Assembly (NCBI GenBank): GCA_030427635.1
Contig: JAUIBA010000009.1
Coordinates: forward strand, 1-64,000
Direction of reading: 5' to 3'
Length of the DNA stretch: 64,000 nt
From: Bacteroidia bacterium
GTDB lineage: Bacteria > Bacteroidota > Bacteroidia > Chitinophagales > Chitinophagaceae
Under the pieces are notes generated by a model that was given only the letters and a program-made list of their open reading frames with translations, did not search any database and was not told the DNA's origin. This document shows, in pieces, positions 55,397 through 64,000 of this stretch. Each line of letters opens with the position of its first letter. The first letter of the stretch is position 1. Both the position numbers and the translations under genes were made by a program.

Positions 55397-56014
55397 GTGA
55401 ATAACGAATTGCAAATAGAGCAGTATCCTGTAATGGAGCATTTCTATACCCTGCAGGGTGAGGGAATGCATACAGGAAAGGCAGCCTACTTTATAAGGCT
55501 GGGTGGCTGCGATGTGGGCTGTGTGTGGTGCGATGTGAAAGAAAGCTGGGATGCCGCAGCACATCCCCTAATGACCAATGTGGAGATAGCGCAGGTAGCC
55601 GCAGCCCATGAGGGGCGGCTGGCGGTGATAACGGGCGGTGAGCCTGCTATGCACAACCTTACAGCCCTGTGCGATGCGCTGCATGCGGCGGGCTTTCGCA
55701 TACACATAGAAACATCGGGCGCACATGCGCTGAGTGGCAGTCTGGATTTTGTGACGCTGTCGCCCAAAAAGTTCAAGGCTCCGCTGGGCGAATCTCTGGC
55801 AATGGCCAATGAGCTGAAGGTGGTGGTGTATAACAAAACCGACTTTGAATGGGCCGAGCAGCATGCTGCCAAAACCAAGCCGGGCTGCAAACTATACCTG
55901 CAGCCGGAATGGAGCAAAAGAGATGCTATGACCCCGCTTATCATTGATTATATAAAACTTCATCCGCAGTGGCAACTGTCCCTGCAGACCCATAAATACA
56001 TCAACATACCATAA
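55397..56014 (+). CDS. queE: 7-carboxy-7-deazaguanine synthase
   Basis: 205 aa from GTG 55397; ATG 55433 is an alternative. A radical-SAM enzyme that makes 7-carboxy-7-deazaguanine from the QueD product. The iron-sulfur cluster motif CDVGCVWC, the substrate motif FYTLQGEGMHTG, and VITGGEPAMHN are present; LYLQPEWSKRD is typical of QueE. uppP follows 6 nt later. Confidence 0.93.
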   Translation: MNNELQIEQYPVMEHFYTLQGEGMHTGKAAYFIRLGGCDVGCVWCDVKESWDAAAHPLMTNVEIAQVAAAHEGRLAVITGGEPAMHNLTALCDALHAAGFRIHIETSGAHALSGSLDFVTLSPKKFKAPLGESLAMANELKVVVYNKTDFEWAEQHAAKTKPGCKLYLQPEWSKRDAMTPLIIDYIKLHPQWQLSLQTHKYINIP

Positions 56015-56020
56015 CTATCC

Positions 56021-56839
56021 ATGACCTGGCTTGATACCATAATACTGAGCATAGTAGAAGGCGTTACAGAATTTCTGCCCATATCGTCTACCGGACATAT
56101 GATAATAGTAGATGCAATACTGAACCATGACAAGACACCTACCGAGGCCGAGCGGGAATTTGCACACCTGTTTGAGGTGTGTATACAGCTGGGGGCCATA
56201 CTGAGTGTGGTGACGCTGTACTGGAAGAAGTTTCTGGACCTGAAGCGCATGGATTTTTACATGAAGCTGATAGTAGCGGTATTTCCGGCGCTGGTATTTG
56301 GCTATCTGTTTTCCCAGAAGATAGATGACCTGATGGAAAGCCCGGCCACCGTAGCTATAGCACTGCTGCTGGGCGGTGTGGTACTGCTGTTTGTAGAAAA
56401 GCTGTTCGGCAAGAGCCATATAGACGGGGAGCAGGAGATGAGTTATAAAAAGAGCTTCTGGGTAGGTATGTGGCAGGTGGTGGCCATGATACCTGGCACC
56501 AGCCGCAGCGCTGCCACCATTATAGGTGGTATGCAGCAGGGGCTGTCGCGGAAGTTTGCGGCAGAGTTCTCTTTCTTTCTGGCGGTGCCTACCATGATGG
56601 CCGCTACGGGCTACAAGCTGCTGAAGGCATTTAAAGAGCATCCTGAAATGCTTAAAGACAAAGACAACCTGGCCATGCTGGGTGTGGGCAATATCATAGC
56701 CTATGTGGTAGCGCTTATAGCCATCAAGACATTTATAGGGTTCCTGCAAAAGCACGGCCTGAAGGCATTTGGTTATTACCGTATAGCAGCCGCTGTGGTG
56801 ATCTTTGCGCTGATGTATATGGGGTATGCGAGGATGTAA
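56021..56839 (+). CDS. uppP: Undecaprenyl-diphosphatase
   Basis: 272 aa, about eight membrane helices. It recycles the lipid carrier for peptidoglycan. Both active-site motifs are intact: EGVTEFLPISSTGHM near the start and PGTSRSAATIIGGMQQGLSR near 165. Cotranscription with queE (6-nt gap) is likely though not functional. Confidence 0.95.
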   Translation: MTWLDTIILSIVEGVTEFLPISSTGHMIIVDAILNHDKTPTEAEREFAHLFEVCIQLGAILSVVTLYWKKFLDLKRMDFYMKLIVAVFPALVFGYLFSQKIDDLMESPATVAIALLLGGVVLLFVEKLFGKSHIDGEQEMSYKKSFWVGMWQVVAMIPGTSRSAATIIGGMQQGLSRKFAAEFSFFLAVPTMMAATGYKLLKAFKEHPEMLKDKDNLAMLGVGNIIAYVVALIAIKTFIGFLQKHGLKAFGYYRIAAAVVIFALMYMGYARM

Positions 56840-56925
56840 TGATGACTGAAAACTGACCAAACTAAATGAGGCACGAGTTGGCTTTGCACTGGCCTACGCG
56901 GCAAATGCGCCCCAGTGAAAGAGAG

Positions 56926-57918
56926 TTAATCTATAACTTGTTCCACACCATTTATTGAATAGCATTTAACTTCTGTTACATAATAACGTGTTATCTTAAT
57001 CCTACCTGAATCGTCTATCTTCCTAGAATGGTTTAATACTACTTTCAATTTTACCTTATTGTTGTGTATTATATCTCCTTGAAATACGTGCTGTTTAAAA
57101 CTCTCATCTTGCATTTCAAAGTCAATAATACGTTTTCTAATAAACCCTTTCCACAGAAATTTACCCCTTTTCAAGGCAGAAGATATTAAATCAATGTCTT
57201 CAATTTGGCCCGTTACATCAGGAATATTTTCATCAAATAAAATGAACTGTTCAAAATCTCTAAGATTGAGAACCTCCACTTCAGGTGAAGGCTTGAAATC
57301 CAACAATTTGTTTATAGTTATTTTTTTAATTCTCTTGTACTGAGTAATTTTTTTAAAAAAATTCGATCTCCGCCATATAATCCTATAGTTCTTTACCAAA
57401 AACTCGGTAATTCTAGTCAATAGTCCATTGTCAATTTTTTTAATGCTTTGTATCCCAAGTTTTTTTAGTTCTTCTTTTTTTATTATATTATCAATTTCAA
57501 GATTCTCTATTTGCAATTTTGTCAGCCTCTTATTTTGGACAGGCATCCTTGACATTATAAGAGTTAGAATTGACACTAATAAGGTGATAACCTCCTTGTT
57601 CGCCCCTACGAACTCCCAGATTTCAACAAAGCCTCCATTTTGAGGTGGTTTTGCATCAACTGTAACCCTAACTTCTAAATCACTACCTATTTCATCAAAT
57701 AAGTTTAGTAATTGCCTTTCGCATTCATTCCTTACGGTCGCATCAAATCCATGAGAATCATCGGAAAAGAAATAATGCAATTCAAATTGGTTATAGGCTA
57801 CTTCCATTAAAGGCTGATTTAATAAGAACACCAACAAATTAAAAACGCCTAAATATACAGAACAATTTACAGAGTATAGTAAAAGCAGTAACAACGAAAA
57901 ATTACCTTGGCGATTCAT
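56926..57918 (-). CDS. AT-rich orphan protein with one membrane segment
   Basis: 330 aa from ATG 57918, or 293 from ATG 57807 (MEVAYNQFELHYFF), which I favour because the residues before it look like a chance hydrophobic run. The N-terminal motif SDDSHGFDATVRNECERQLL with NGGFVEIWEF belongs to an uncharacterised family I recall only as hypothetical proteins. A membrane segment (VITLLVSILTLIMSRMP) follows, then a lysine-rich helical linker and a beta-rich C-terminal half. The base composition is much more AT-rich than its neighbours, pointing to transfer. A role as an effector or sensor is inference only. Confidence 0.65.
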   Translation of the reverse strand: MNRQGNFSLLLLLLYSVNCSVYLGVFNLLVFLLNQPLMEVAYNQFELHYFFSDDSHGFDATVRNECERQLLNLFDEIGSDLEVRVTVDAKPPQNGGFVEIWEFVGANKEVITLLVSILTLIMSRMPVQNKRLTKLQIENLEIDNIIKKEELKKLGIQSIKKIDNGLLTRITEFLVKNYRIIWRRSNFFKKITQYKRIKKITINKLLDFKPSPEVEVLNLRDFEQFILFDENIPDVTGQIEDIDLISSALKRGKFLWKGFIRKRIIDFEMQDESFKQHVFQGDIIHNNKVKLKVVLNHSRKIDDSGRIKITRYYVTEVKCYSINGVEQVID

Positions 57919-57986
57919 GGCAACTAAGCGCTATGTGAGCATTAGTGCAACAAGTATGTTAAGAGTACAAAATGCAGTAACAAACG

Positions 57987-58241
57987 CTACTCAATCAACC
58001 CACCCGCATAATCAATAGCCCCAGCAACGTCTCCACTAAATACGATGGTGCCTTTGTTGATGACGTGGGTAGTGGGATAAACAGACACACCCAATAAGGA
58101 GTCTACGCCTCCTCTACCGATGAATACGGGGAATGTATAGCCCTTCCTGCGTACCCGGTAACGGGCATGGCCTGTGGTGTCTTTCTCTACGGGTATATTG
58201 AGGGCTATAACTGAGGCACCTGCACTAACACAAGAATTACA
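57987..58241 (-). pseudogene. 5'-truncated thioredoxin (TlpA-like) fragment
   Basis: The frame YTFPVFIGRGGVDSLLG and YPTTHVINKGTIVFSGD is the C-terminal half of a TlpA/AhpC-type thioredoxin, with the cis-proline PTT. The N-terminal part with the true active site is missing: the frame begins right after the stop of the upstream gene. A CNSC just before is too close to be the real CxxC. It may once have been fused to, or followed, the membrane protein gene. Confidence 0.5.
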
Positions 58242-58244
58242 CAA

Positions 58245-58613
58245 TCAACAACAGTGCTCACTTAGCAGAAACTCTGCAAAAGAGCTGCAAAATGCGATAA
58301 GGGGATAAGTAAAAGCACATATGAGCATGGTGACGGTCTTTCTTTGCCCCAGCCAGCTGTAGCAGATAGCACCGGCAGCTAAAAGGGAGATTGTAGCAAT
58401 AATATAGTTGTAGATAACTGCATTATGGGCACCCATGGTACAGACTTCAATAACAAACCGCCCATGGTGCACATCAGATGCATCATGAATGCCGGACGCT
58501 ACCATCAATGCCAGAAACAGAACCGTGACACCAGCAAAACAATGGTACAGAATCCTGCGCAGGGCAGACTTCCCATTGCCCTCTTCTACGTCTGTCCATT
58601 TATAGTAGGCCAT
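58245..58613 (-). CDS. Small three-helix membrane protein
   Basis: 122 aa. Three membrane helices near 26-42, 68-88 and 93-113 follow a short charged start (MAYYKWTDVEEGNGKSALRR). No family was recognised. It runs directly into the broken thioredoxin fragment and may itself be truncated. Confidence 0.5.
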   Translation of the reverse strand: MAYYKWTDVEEGNGKSALRRILYHCFAGVTVLFLALMVASGIHDASDVHHGRFVIEVCTMGAHNAVIYNYIIATISLLAAGAICYSWLGQRKTVTMLICAFTYPLIAFCSSFAEFLLSEHCC

Positions 58614-58718
58614 ATGCAGCTGCTTAGTGCATTATGAGTATTAACGCTTCTGTAAATTACACATTATTGCCCCTATGACGTGCAATAGCTATACCTGAAT
58701 GACATAAAACAACCGTGT

Positions 58719-58759
58719 AAAAGAATGGGGTTGCGGTGATACCGCAACCCCATTCTTTT
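58719..58759 (-). terminator. Terminator of the DUF3857 gene pair
   Basis: Perfect 19-bp stem (58719-58737 with 58741-58759) and a 3-nt loop. It ends the minus-strand operon; TTTT closes the far arm. Confidence 0.85.
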
Positions 58760-58783
58760 GCTTATGCTTTACAGCTGTATTAC

Positions 58784-60856
58784 TTACTTACGTACCATGA
58801 CGAAGGTAACGTTGTTGAAGTCGGCAGCGGCATTGAATACTTTACGGAAGCGCTCATACTCCAGTGTGGAGAAGTGGAGCTGCTTGTACATTTCCTCTAC
58901 AGTTATCACCAGGCGGTCGCCATTGCGGGCGTCTTTTACCAGCTTATAGTCAGATGTGAAGCTGATAACGGTCTCTACATCGCCATTGAGGTAGTCGGCA
59001 CTGATACGGGCCGCCTCAGGGTTCAGTATCTTATATCCTTTAGGGATATTGATAGTGATGGTGTGGCGTGAAGAGTTAGGATAGGCAACATCTACCGACG
59101 TCTTACGTGGACGGTTGTCATACATGTTCACCTGATCATTGATAAGCTTACCCGCATTTATCAGATAGCGGTAGCCTGCTTTATTGATAAGGCCAGATGC
59201 ATCTACCTTAGCGGTAAGTACTACAGGCTTGTTGGTATTATAGTTGCTTACATCATCGTTTGAGAAGCTGTAGCTCAGTACCTCGGCAGGGTTATCTACA
59301 AAGTCGAACAGGCCGGCTACATATTTCTGCATATTCTCGGGGCGCACCATAGGCAGGCGGGTGCGTACTCCTGCGGCATCATAGCCATACCATGAGTGGG
59401 CTATATCTACCTTTGCATCCATGCCTTTAGTAAATGTGAGCGAGGCGTTGATATCGCTGCGCGACTCATTTTCAGAGAGTGCATTGATACTCCTTACCCT
59501 GTACATACGTCCGTCAATAGCACCCTTGGGCGGCATAACGCAGAACACACCTTTACTGGCAGCAAGGCCGGAAGGTATAACAGGATAGCGCAACGACTTA
59601 GATGTAGGACTCAGGAACCTGTGTGTGGATGGGAAATAGATGAGCGTATGGTTAAGGCCTGCCCAGCTCTCAAAGCTTACATTGGCCAGATACTCATCGC
59701 GCTCCCATGCCCAGCCTATATTATGGCGTACACCTGCCTGGGTAAGACATGCTGCAAAAAGACGCACATAACCCTTGTAGGAAGCAGCTTTCTTTTCCAG
59801 CACCGTATCCAGCACCTGGCGGGGATCTTCATAGCCGGGAGCAAACAGCGACATAGAGCGCTGCTCTTTCACGCCTTCTATCTCGCGGCGCTCTTCATAG
59901 TCTACATAAGGATACAGTACTATATGCTTCTTTATGCCCAGCTCTATCTTACGTATCTTCTTCTCATCATCATCGCCGGCATGTACACCCAGCTCTGTAA
60001 GGAACTGATTTACCGCGCGCATTTCCTTATCAGAGTACTCGTAGTTCTCATCCCATATCTTACGGGCGAGGTTATTATAAGTATTGAGCTTTATTTTTTC
60101 TTCGCTCTCATTGGGCGAGTAGTAGCTGAGGCGATACCTGAACTGCATGCGGTGCAGGTCGTAGTAGCTGTTCTCCTCGGGCAGCAGTGCGGGTATTTCT
60201 TTCAGCACCACTTTATACTGCATTCTGGAGCCTTCCATTTCTGGCGTGAGCTCAGGGAAGCCGTTGAAGCTCTTCCCGTCAATGCTCATATTCTTACGAT
60301 AGGTAAGCAGGAAATGTGTTTTAGCTACCGGTATATCGAACTGGAAGTTTACGGTGCCAAAGTTATCTTTCGGGTTTATCTCCTTTACCAGCAGCTCTAT
60401 CTCAGAGTTGATACCCACACCCTCGGTAGGGAGGATGAGTGAGTAAGTACCTTTCTCATTAAGCGCATAAAGCAACCGTTTGTGCGAGAGTTGTTGTATA
60501 CGTCCGTCGGGCGATATAACGCGGGCCTCTACCGTAGGTACTTTTGTACCTCTGTTAAGCGGCACCTCTATGGTGGCATAGCGCTCTATACCCCTGTTAT
60601 CCAGTACTTTTATGAGGCGGTGCAGTGTAGTGTGCTTCACTATATCTGCCCCTTCTACACGGTAGTCTATCTTTACCTCATTGAGCAGCATTATAGCAGG
60701 CTGTGTAGCATGCTCAGGTGGTACGGGATGAATGCGGGGAGAGTCGGCCCACTCTATCCACTCGGGATTCTGAGACAGATACAGCTTCTTTTTCTGTGCA
60801 GCAACTGTAAGTGTAAGCGCAGATAACAAGACAGTAAATACGGAAAGTTTTTTCAT
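58784..60856 (-). CDS. DUF3857 protein with inactive transglutaminase-like domain
   Basis: 690 aa with a signal peptide (VLLSALTLTVAAQ). The DUF3857 beta domain occupies about 55-250, a helical transglutaminase-like domain 260-470, then a C-terminal beta domain. Where active members have GDCKD, this one has ASYKG (near residue 357), so the catalytic Cys is replaced; the His remains (LNHTLIYF) but the Asp region reads FLSPTSKS. The fold is probably kept without catalysis. It lies 11 nt after its paralogue. Confidence 0.8.
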   Translation of the reverse strand: MKKLSVFTVLLSALTLTVAAQKKKLYLSQNPEWIEWADSPRIHPVPPEHATQPAIMLLNEVKIDYRVEGADIVKHTTLHRLIKVLDNRGIERYATIEVPLNRGTKVPTVEARVISPDGRIQQLSHKRLLYALNEKGTYSLILPTEGVGINSEIELLVKEINPKDNFGTVNFQFDIPVAKTHFLLTYRKNMSIDGKSFNGFPELTPEMEGSRMQYKVVLKEIPALLPEENSYYDLHRMQFRYRLSYYSPNESEEKIKLNTYNNLARKIWDENYEYSDKEMRAVNQFLTELGVHAGDDDEKKIRKIELGIKKHIVLYPYVDYEERREIEGVKEQRSMSLFAPGYEDPRQVLDTVLEKKAASYKGYVRLFAACLTQAGVRHNIGWAWERDEYLANVSFESWAGLNHTLIYFPSTHRFLSPTSKSLRYPVIPSGLAASKGVFCVMPPKGAIDGRMYRVRSINALSENESRSDINASLTFTKGMDAKVDIAHSWYGYDAAGVRTRLPMVRPENMQKYVAGLFDFVDNPAEVLSYSFSNDDVSNYNTNKPVVLTAKVDASGLINKAGYRYLINAGKLINDQVNMYDNRPRKTSVDVAYPNSSRHTITINIPKGYKILNPEAARISADYLNGDVETVISFTSDYKLVKDARNGDRLVITVEEMYKQLHFSTLEYERFRKVFNAAADFNNVTFVMVRK

Positions 60857-60867
60857 ATAGCCCCTTA

Positions 60868-62820
60868 TTAATTGGCAGTGAGCACTACAGTTTCTTTATA
60901 AAGTTTCTTAAGCTGATCTACCAGTTTATTGTTGGCAGCAAACTGTGACGGCTCTATTTTCATTGTATTCAGTACATACTCGCGTGTGAGTACAACTGTA
61001 CGGTTGCTGTTATTGACCCTGTAAGAGATATTATAACTCCACAGGCCTTTTACACCACCTTTGGCAGCCTTTGGCACATGGCTTACATGAAAGCCTCTGG
61101 GAATATTGAGCGTTACCGTTTCTTTTATCGTACGCTTCCAGGGAAGGTATATAGGGAAGTGACGGTCGGTATCGTTCATACGCAGATTGGTGAATGTGCG
61201 CTTCATGTTCATGTTCACAAAGTATTCGCGTTTTACATGCTGCACATAATCGCCTATAGAATAATGTGCGGTGACGGTCACGTCTTTATCACCGTAAGTT
61301 CCGGCATCAACGGTATAGTTGTCCAGCATAAACTTATTGCTGCCGCGCATTATCAACGCTTTTATAAAATCGTCCCGGTCTTCCTTACGGTGGCGCTCAT
61401 CAAGAGCATCTGCCAGCATCCAGGCTGAGTAGCCGCGGTAACGCTGAGTAGTAGTGCCCGACACATCATTGTAAGAAAGATTAATAACGGTATTATCTGT
61501 AACCCCGCTACGTGATGCAGGCGCTTCCGGTATTTTCACAATTTCATGATGCGTTTTATCCAGCATAATCATTGCTTCCTTGCCCTGAATATCATGCCTG
61601 TCGGCACCCAGAGGATGCGTGTCAGTAGTACCATCAGGAAATACCCATTCACCATCCAGCTTTACAGCACATATCATATGGTTGTAGAGGTGCTGCGTTT
61701 TTATCTCATCATGTGTATATGGCTTATCGTCCGTACCTATTACAGCGCAGTAAGCAGGTATGCCTGCCTTCTGATACATGGCACAGAGTATGCTGGACAT
61801 GTCTTTACAATCGCCATACGCGCGTTTGAACACGGTATCGGCAGGGTTTGGTACAAAACCTTCCATGTCTGTAACAAACAGGGCCTCATAGTGAAAGTTT
61901 TTCTGCACCCAATCGTATATACGTGCCACCTTCTGACGGTCGGAATGCACGCCGCGAATGAGCTCGGCAGTCTTCTGTGTAAGGAATGTATCTGTCTTAT
62001 AGTTAAGTCCGTTTACAAAGTTGTACTCATAGCGGTGGTGCGCATCCAGCGTACCATTCAGTACAGAATCTTTCTTAGCCCCTGTCATACGGAATGACTT
62101 CACATACGGGATAACATGCGTAAGATAGTAAAGGCCTGATGGCACACCTGTATAGCTTTTATATGCCGGTAGGTTATGTGCCGTAAAGCGGTAAATGATA
62201 TACCCCCCGTCGTCAATGACAGTACGCCTGATGCGGCTGGTATCAGCACCTTTGAGCAGAAAGCCCATCTTCACATACTTAGGCGCTTTTACTTCAAAAA
62301 CAGAATTGAGTACAGGAATGTTATTCCCAAATACAAAGCCGGGCAGCATGCGCAGCTCCCCATGCTCCTGCACAAACGAGGTGCGGGTAATGGCCCCTTT
62401 TTTAAGACCTGTATAATGGGGATTTACATGACCATTGCGGGTAACACTACGCGACATTTTATAGTCATTCTCCCATGGCAGCCATACATCTGCGCTGGCA
62501 TCTGTAACCCATGTGAATGTACCACCATAAATATTATCGTGATTAAAAGTGTTGAGCGACTTTTCACTGATAAACAGTTTCTCATCCACCACAGTACTGC
62601 GGGCTGTGAGCTCACCATCCCGCTCAGAAATCACAATACTGTGCGACTCCTCAAGATATACCGCATGCTCTTTACTATAGCGGGCAGCTATACTGTCATA
62701 CTTCTGGCGTTTTAACGAAAGCTGGGCATCTGCAGTGCCTGCCAACAGCAGGGCGGCAAGCAGCAGGCATGCCCTATACTGCCATAATGTATGTATCCTG
62801 GCTCTGGTCATGATCGTCAT
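60868..62820 (-). CDS. DUF3857 and transglutaminase-like protein
   Basis: 650 aa (647 from ATG 62811). A signal peptide (LLLAALLLAGTADAQ), DUF3857 in the N-terminal half and a transglutaminase-like core with all three catalytic residues: Cys in YGDCKDMSS (residue 338), His in YNHMICAV and Asp in FPDGT. A C-terminal beta domain follows. Periplasmic or surface protein with predicted cysteine-protease or transglutaminase activity. It is the first gene of a pair with the inactive paralogue. Confidence 0.85.
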   Translation of the reverse strand: MTIMTRARIHTLWQYRACLLLAALLLAGTADAQLSLKRQKYDSIAARYSKEHAVYLEESHSIVISERDGELTARSTVVDEKLFISEKSLNTFNHDNIYGGTFTWVTDASADVWLPWENDYKMSRSVTRNGHVNPHYTGLKKGAITRTSFVQEHGELRMLPGFVFGNNIPVLNSVFEVKAPKYVKMGFLLKGADTSRIRRTVIDDGGYIIYRFTAHNLPAYKSYTGVPSGLYYLTHVIPYVKSFRMTGAKKDSVLNGTLDAHHRYEYNFVNGLNYKTDTFLTQKTAELIRGVHSDRQKVARIYDWVQKNFHYEALFVTDMEGFVPNPADTVFKRAYGDCKDMSSILCAMYQKAGIPAYCAVIGTDDKPYTHDEIKTQHLYNHMICAVKLDGEWVFPDGTTDTHPLGADRHDIQGKEAMIMLDKTHHEIVKIPEAPASRSGVTDNTVINLSYNDVSGTTTQRYRGYSAWMLADALDERHRKEDRDDFIKALIMRGSNKFMLDNYTVDAGTYGDKDVTVTAHYSIGDYVQHVKREYFVNMNMKRTFTNLRMNDTDRHFPIYLPWKRTIKETVTLNIPRGFHVSHVPKAAKGGVKGLWSYNISYRVNNSNRTVVLTREYVLNTMKIEPSQFAANNKLVDQLKKLYKETVVLTAN

Positions 62821-62973
62821 GTATTATGTAGTAAAAGTACCTGTATAATAAACAGGGCTATAAATATAGTGATAAAAAAACAGTAGTGTCAAGTAAATTG
62901 CCGAAAAGTGGCTACCACCATGGCTTTGCACCTTTTCGGCAGCATCTGTACCCGTAAAAAGCAGGCCCCGGAT

Positions 62974-63011
62974 AAAAAATAAGCCGGAGTCAGGGTGCTG
63001 ACTCCGGCTTA
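62974..63011 (-). terminator. Terminator of tsf
   Basis: Perfect 14-bp stem (TAAGCCGGAGTCAG, 62980-62993, with 62998-63011), 4-nt loop; on the minus strand it is followed by TTATTTTTTA. Confidence 0.85.
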
Positions 63012-63031
63012 CAAATAAAGAAAAATTAATA

Positions 63032-63874
63032 TTAGGAACCCACTGCTATACGAGAGAATGATACTACAGTAAGACCGTTGCTAACGCTGGTGAGGTAGTC
63101 ACCTACAGTTTTGCTGTTGTCTTTTACGAAAGCCTGTGGCAACAGGGTGTTCTCTTTAAAGAACTTGTTGAGCTTGCCTGCAGCAATTTTCTCAGCCATA
63201 TCAGCAGCTTTGCCTTCAGCAACGATCTGCTCAACAGCGATTGCTTTTTCGCGCTCTACCACTTCCGGTGCAACGTTATCAGCGTCAACAGCCAGTGGAT
63301 TCATAGCAGCTATCTGCATAGCCACATCGCGGCCTGCAGTAACAATAGCTTCGTTAGCAGCCTGGTTGAGCGCTACAAGCACACCTATACGGTAACCTGA
63401 GTGGATGTAAGGAACCACAGCAGCGGCAGTAACCTGCTCAAAGCGTGATACGTCTATCTTCTCACCTATCTTAGCTACAACTTCCATCAGTTTTTCACCT
63501 ACAGTAGCACCGTCCATAGCACATGCTTTCAGGTCTTCGATAGATGTAACTTTAGTGTTGAGGGCAATGTCAGCTATCTGCTGAGCGAACTCGATGAACT
63601 CAGCATTCTTAGCCACAAAGTCGGTTTCAGACGTGAGGTTCATAACGATACCGTAAGTGTTTTCAGCGTTAGCTTTAGCTATCACTACACCTTCTTTTGC
63701 ATCGCGGTCGCTACGGTTAGCAGCAACTTTCTGACCTTTCTTACGCAGGTAGTCGATAGCGGCTTCAAAGTCGCCATTGCTTTCAATGAGGGCCTTACGG
63801 CAATCCATCATACCTGCTCCTGTCTGCTGGCGCAGCTTGTTTACTTCTGCTGCCGATACTGTAACTGTGCTCAT
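63032..63874 (-). CDS. tsf: Elongation factor Ts
   Basis: 280 aa. Guanine-nucleotide exchange factor for EF-Tu. The N-terminal UBA-like motif KLRQQTGAGMMDCRKAL and the core LTSETDFVAKNAEF are diagnostic. rpsB is expected just beyond the right end of the window on the same strand. Confidence 0.97.
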   Translation of the reverse strand: MSTVTVSAAEVNKLRQQTGAGMMDCRKALIESNGDFEAAIDYLRKKGQKVAANRSDRDAKEGVVIAKANAENTYGIVMNLTSETDFVAKNAEFIEFAQQIADIALNTKVTSIEDLKACAMDGATVGEKLMEVVAKIGEKIDVSRFEQVTAAAVVPYIHSGYRIGVLVALNQAANEAIVTAGRDVAMQIAAMNPLAVDADNVAPEVVEREKAIAVEQIVAEGKAADMAEKIAAGKLNKFFKENTLLPQAFVKDNSKTVGDYLTSVSNGLTVVSFSRIAVGS

Positions 63875-63927
63875 TTTATGAGATTTTTTAAATTGATTTA
63901 GATTTGAGGCTGCAAAAATCGCATTTT

Positions 63928-63961
63928 ATCACTAAAGCCCCAAATGTGGGGCTTTAGTGAT
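63928..63961 (-). terminator. Hairpin upstream of tsf
   Basis: 15-bp perfect stem (63928-63942 with 63947-63961), 4-nt loop. On the minus strand it precedes tsf and would lie at the end of the expected rpsB gene, acting as a partial terminator or processing site between the two. Confidence 0.6.
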
Positions 63962-64000
63962 GTTAAACTTATTTTAATTGTATGGTTGTGTGCATTATCT

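Noticed and set aside
56015-56860. Minus-strand open frame of 281 codons
   Set aside because: It is antisense to uppP, has His/Tyr/Gln-rich low-quality sequence and no family motif.
58210-58260. CNSC as an active thioredoxin site
   Set aside because: It lies directly before the VIALNI strand, without the 20 residues that normally separate them, so it is chance.
59396-60442. Plus-strand open frame of 348 codons
   Set aside because: It is antisense to the DUF3857 gene, with Cys/Tyr-rich composition typical of shadow frames.

Overview
The window is a piece of a Bacteroidota chromosome, most likely a Chitinophagaceae-type organism. The evidence is a C-terminal type IX secretion (T9SS) sorting domain, an OmpA protein with thrombospondin type-3 repeats, DUF3857/transglutaminase proteins, an HWPG-containing membrane protein resembling GldL, many SxxC lipoproteins, weak Shine-Dalgarno sequences, and repeated matches to the Bacteroidota -7 promoter element TAnnTTTG placed just ahead of genes. 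Most of the window is dense core chromosome with good operon structure and clear hairpin terminators; no insertion sequence, CRISPR array or rRNA gene was seen.

Layout. 0.2-7 kb: a giant T9SS-exported PKD-like adhesin followed by an OmpA/TSP3 outer-membrane protein (minus strand). 7-14 kb: lepB, queA, a MoxR-type ATPase with an exported helical-repeat protein, and a sugar nucleotidyltransferase. 13.95-16.1 kb: tRNA-Ala(GGC) followed by an AT-rich island holding an AlbA_2 (Schlafen-like) protein and a toxin-antitoxin-like pair whose nucleotidyltransferase toxin is broken. 16-28 kb: DUF779 protein, LolC/E-type permease, GNAT protein, SRPBCC protein, mfd, a 48-residue lipoprotein too short for routine gene calling, a PadR-regulated membrane protein, trigger factor, and an AraC/DUF1398 pair bracketed by imperfect direct repeats. 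28-33 kb: exported DUF4402 protein, lipoprotein, ribE, a toxin-23-like exported protein, a thioredoxin-fold protein and a VOC protein. 33-35 kb: winged-helix membrane protein, tRNA-Pro(GGG), folE and queD. 35-47 kb: an alpha-2-macroglobulin/pbpC envelope-defence pair, exported adenosine deaminase, an SF1 helicase and apaG. 47-57 kb: ppiD, a HAD phosphatase, gpmI, tandem DUF805 proteins, two membrane proteins, folD, queE, uppP. 57-58.6 kb: a second AT-rich patch with an orphan 293-330-residue protein and a decayed thioredoxin fragment. 58.7-64 kb: a tandem pair of DUF3857 proteins (one active-looking transglutaminase, one apparently dead) and tsf.

Connections. queA, queD, queE and folE (plus folD and ribE) place much of GTP-derived queuosine, folate and riboflavin metabolism in this window. 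The envelope theme (LepB, LolC/E-like permease, PpiD, UppP, A2M/PBP1C, OmpA) is strong. The accessory interest lies in the two AT-rich patches, the repeat-flanked AraC cassette, the dead/live transglutaminase pair, and several genes whose -7 promoter box ends only 4-7 nt before the start codon, predicting leaderless mRNAs. I did not find an entire new multi-gene system; the best candidate for undescribed biology is the orphan AT-rich gene at 56.9-57.9 kb.
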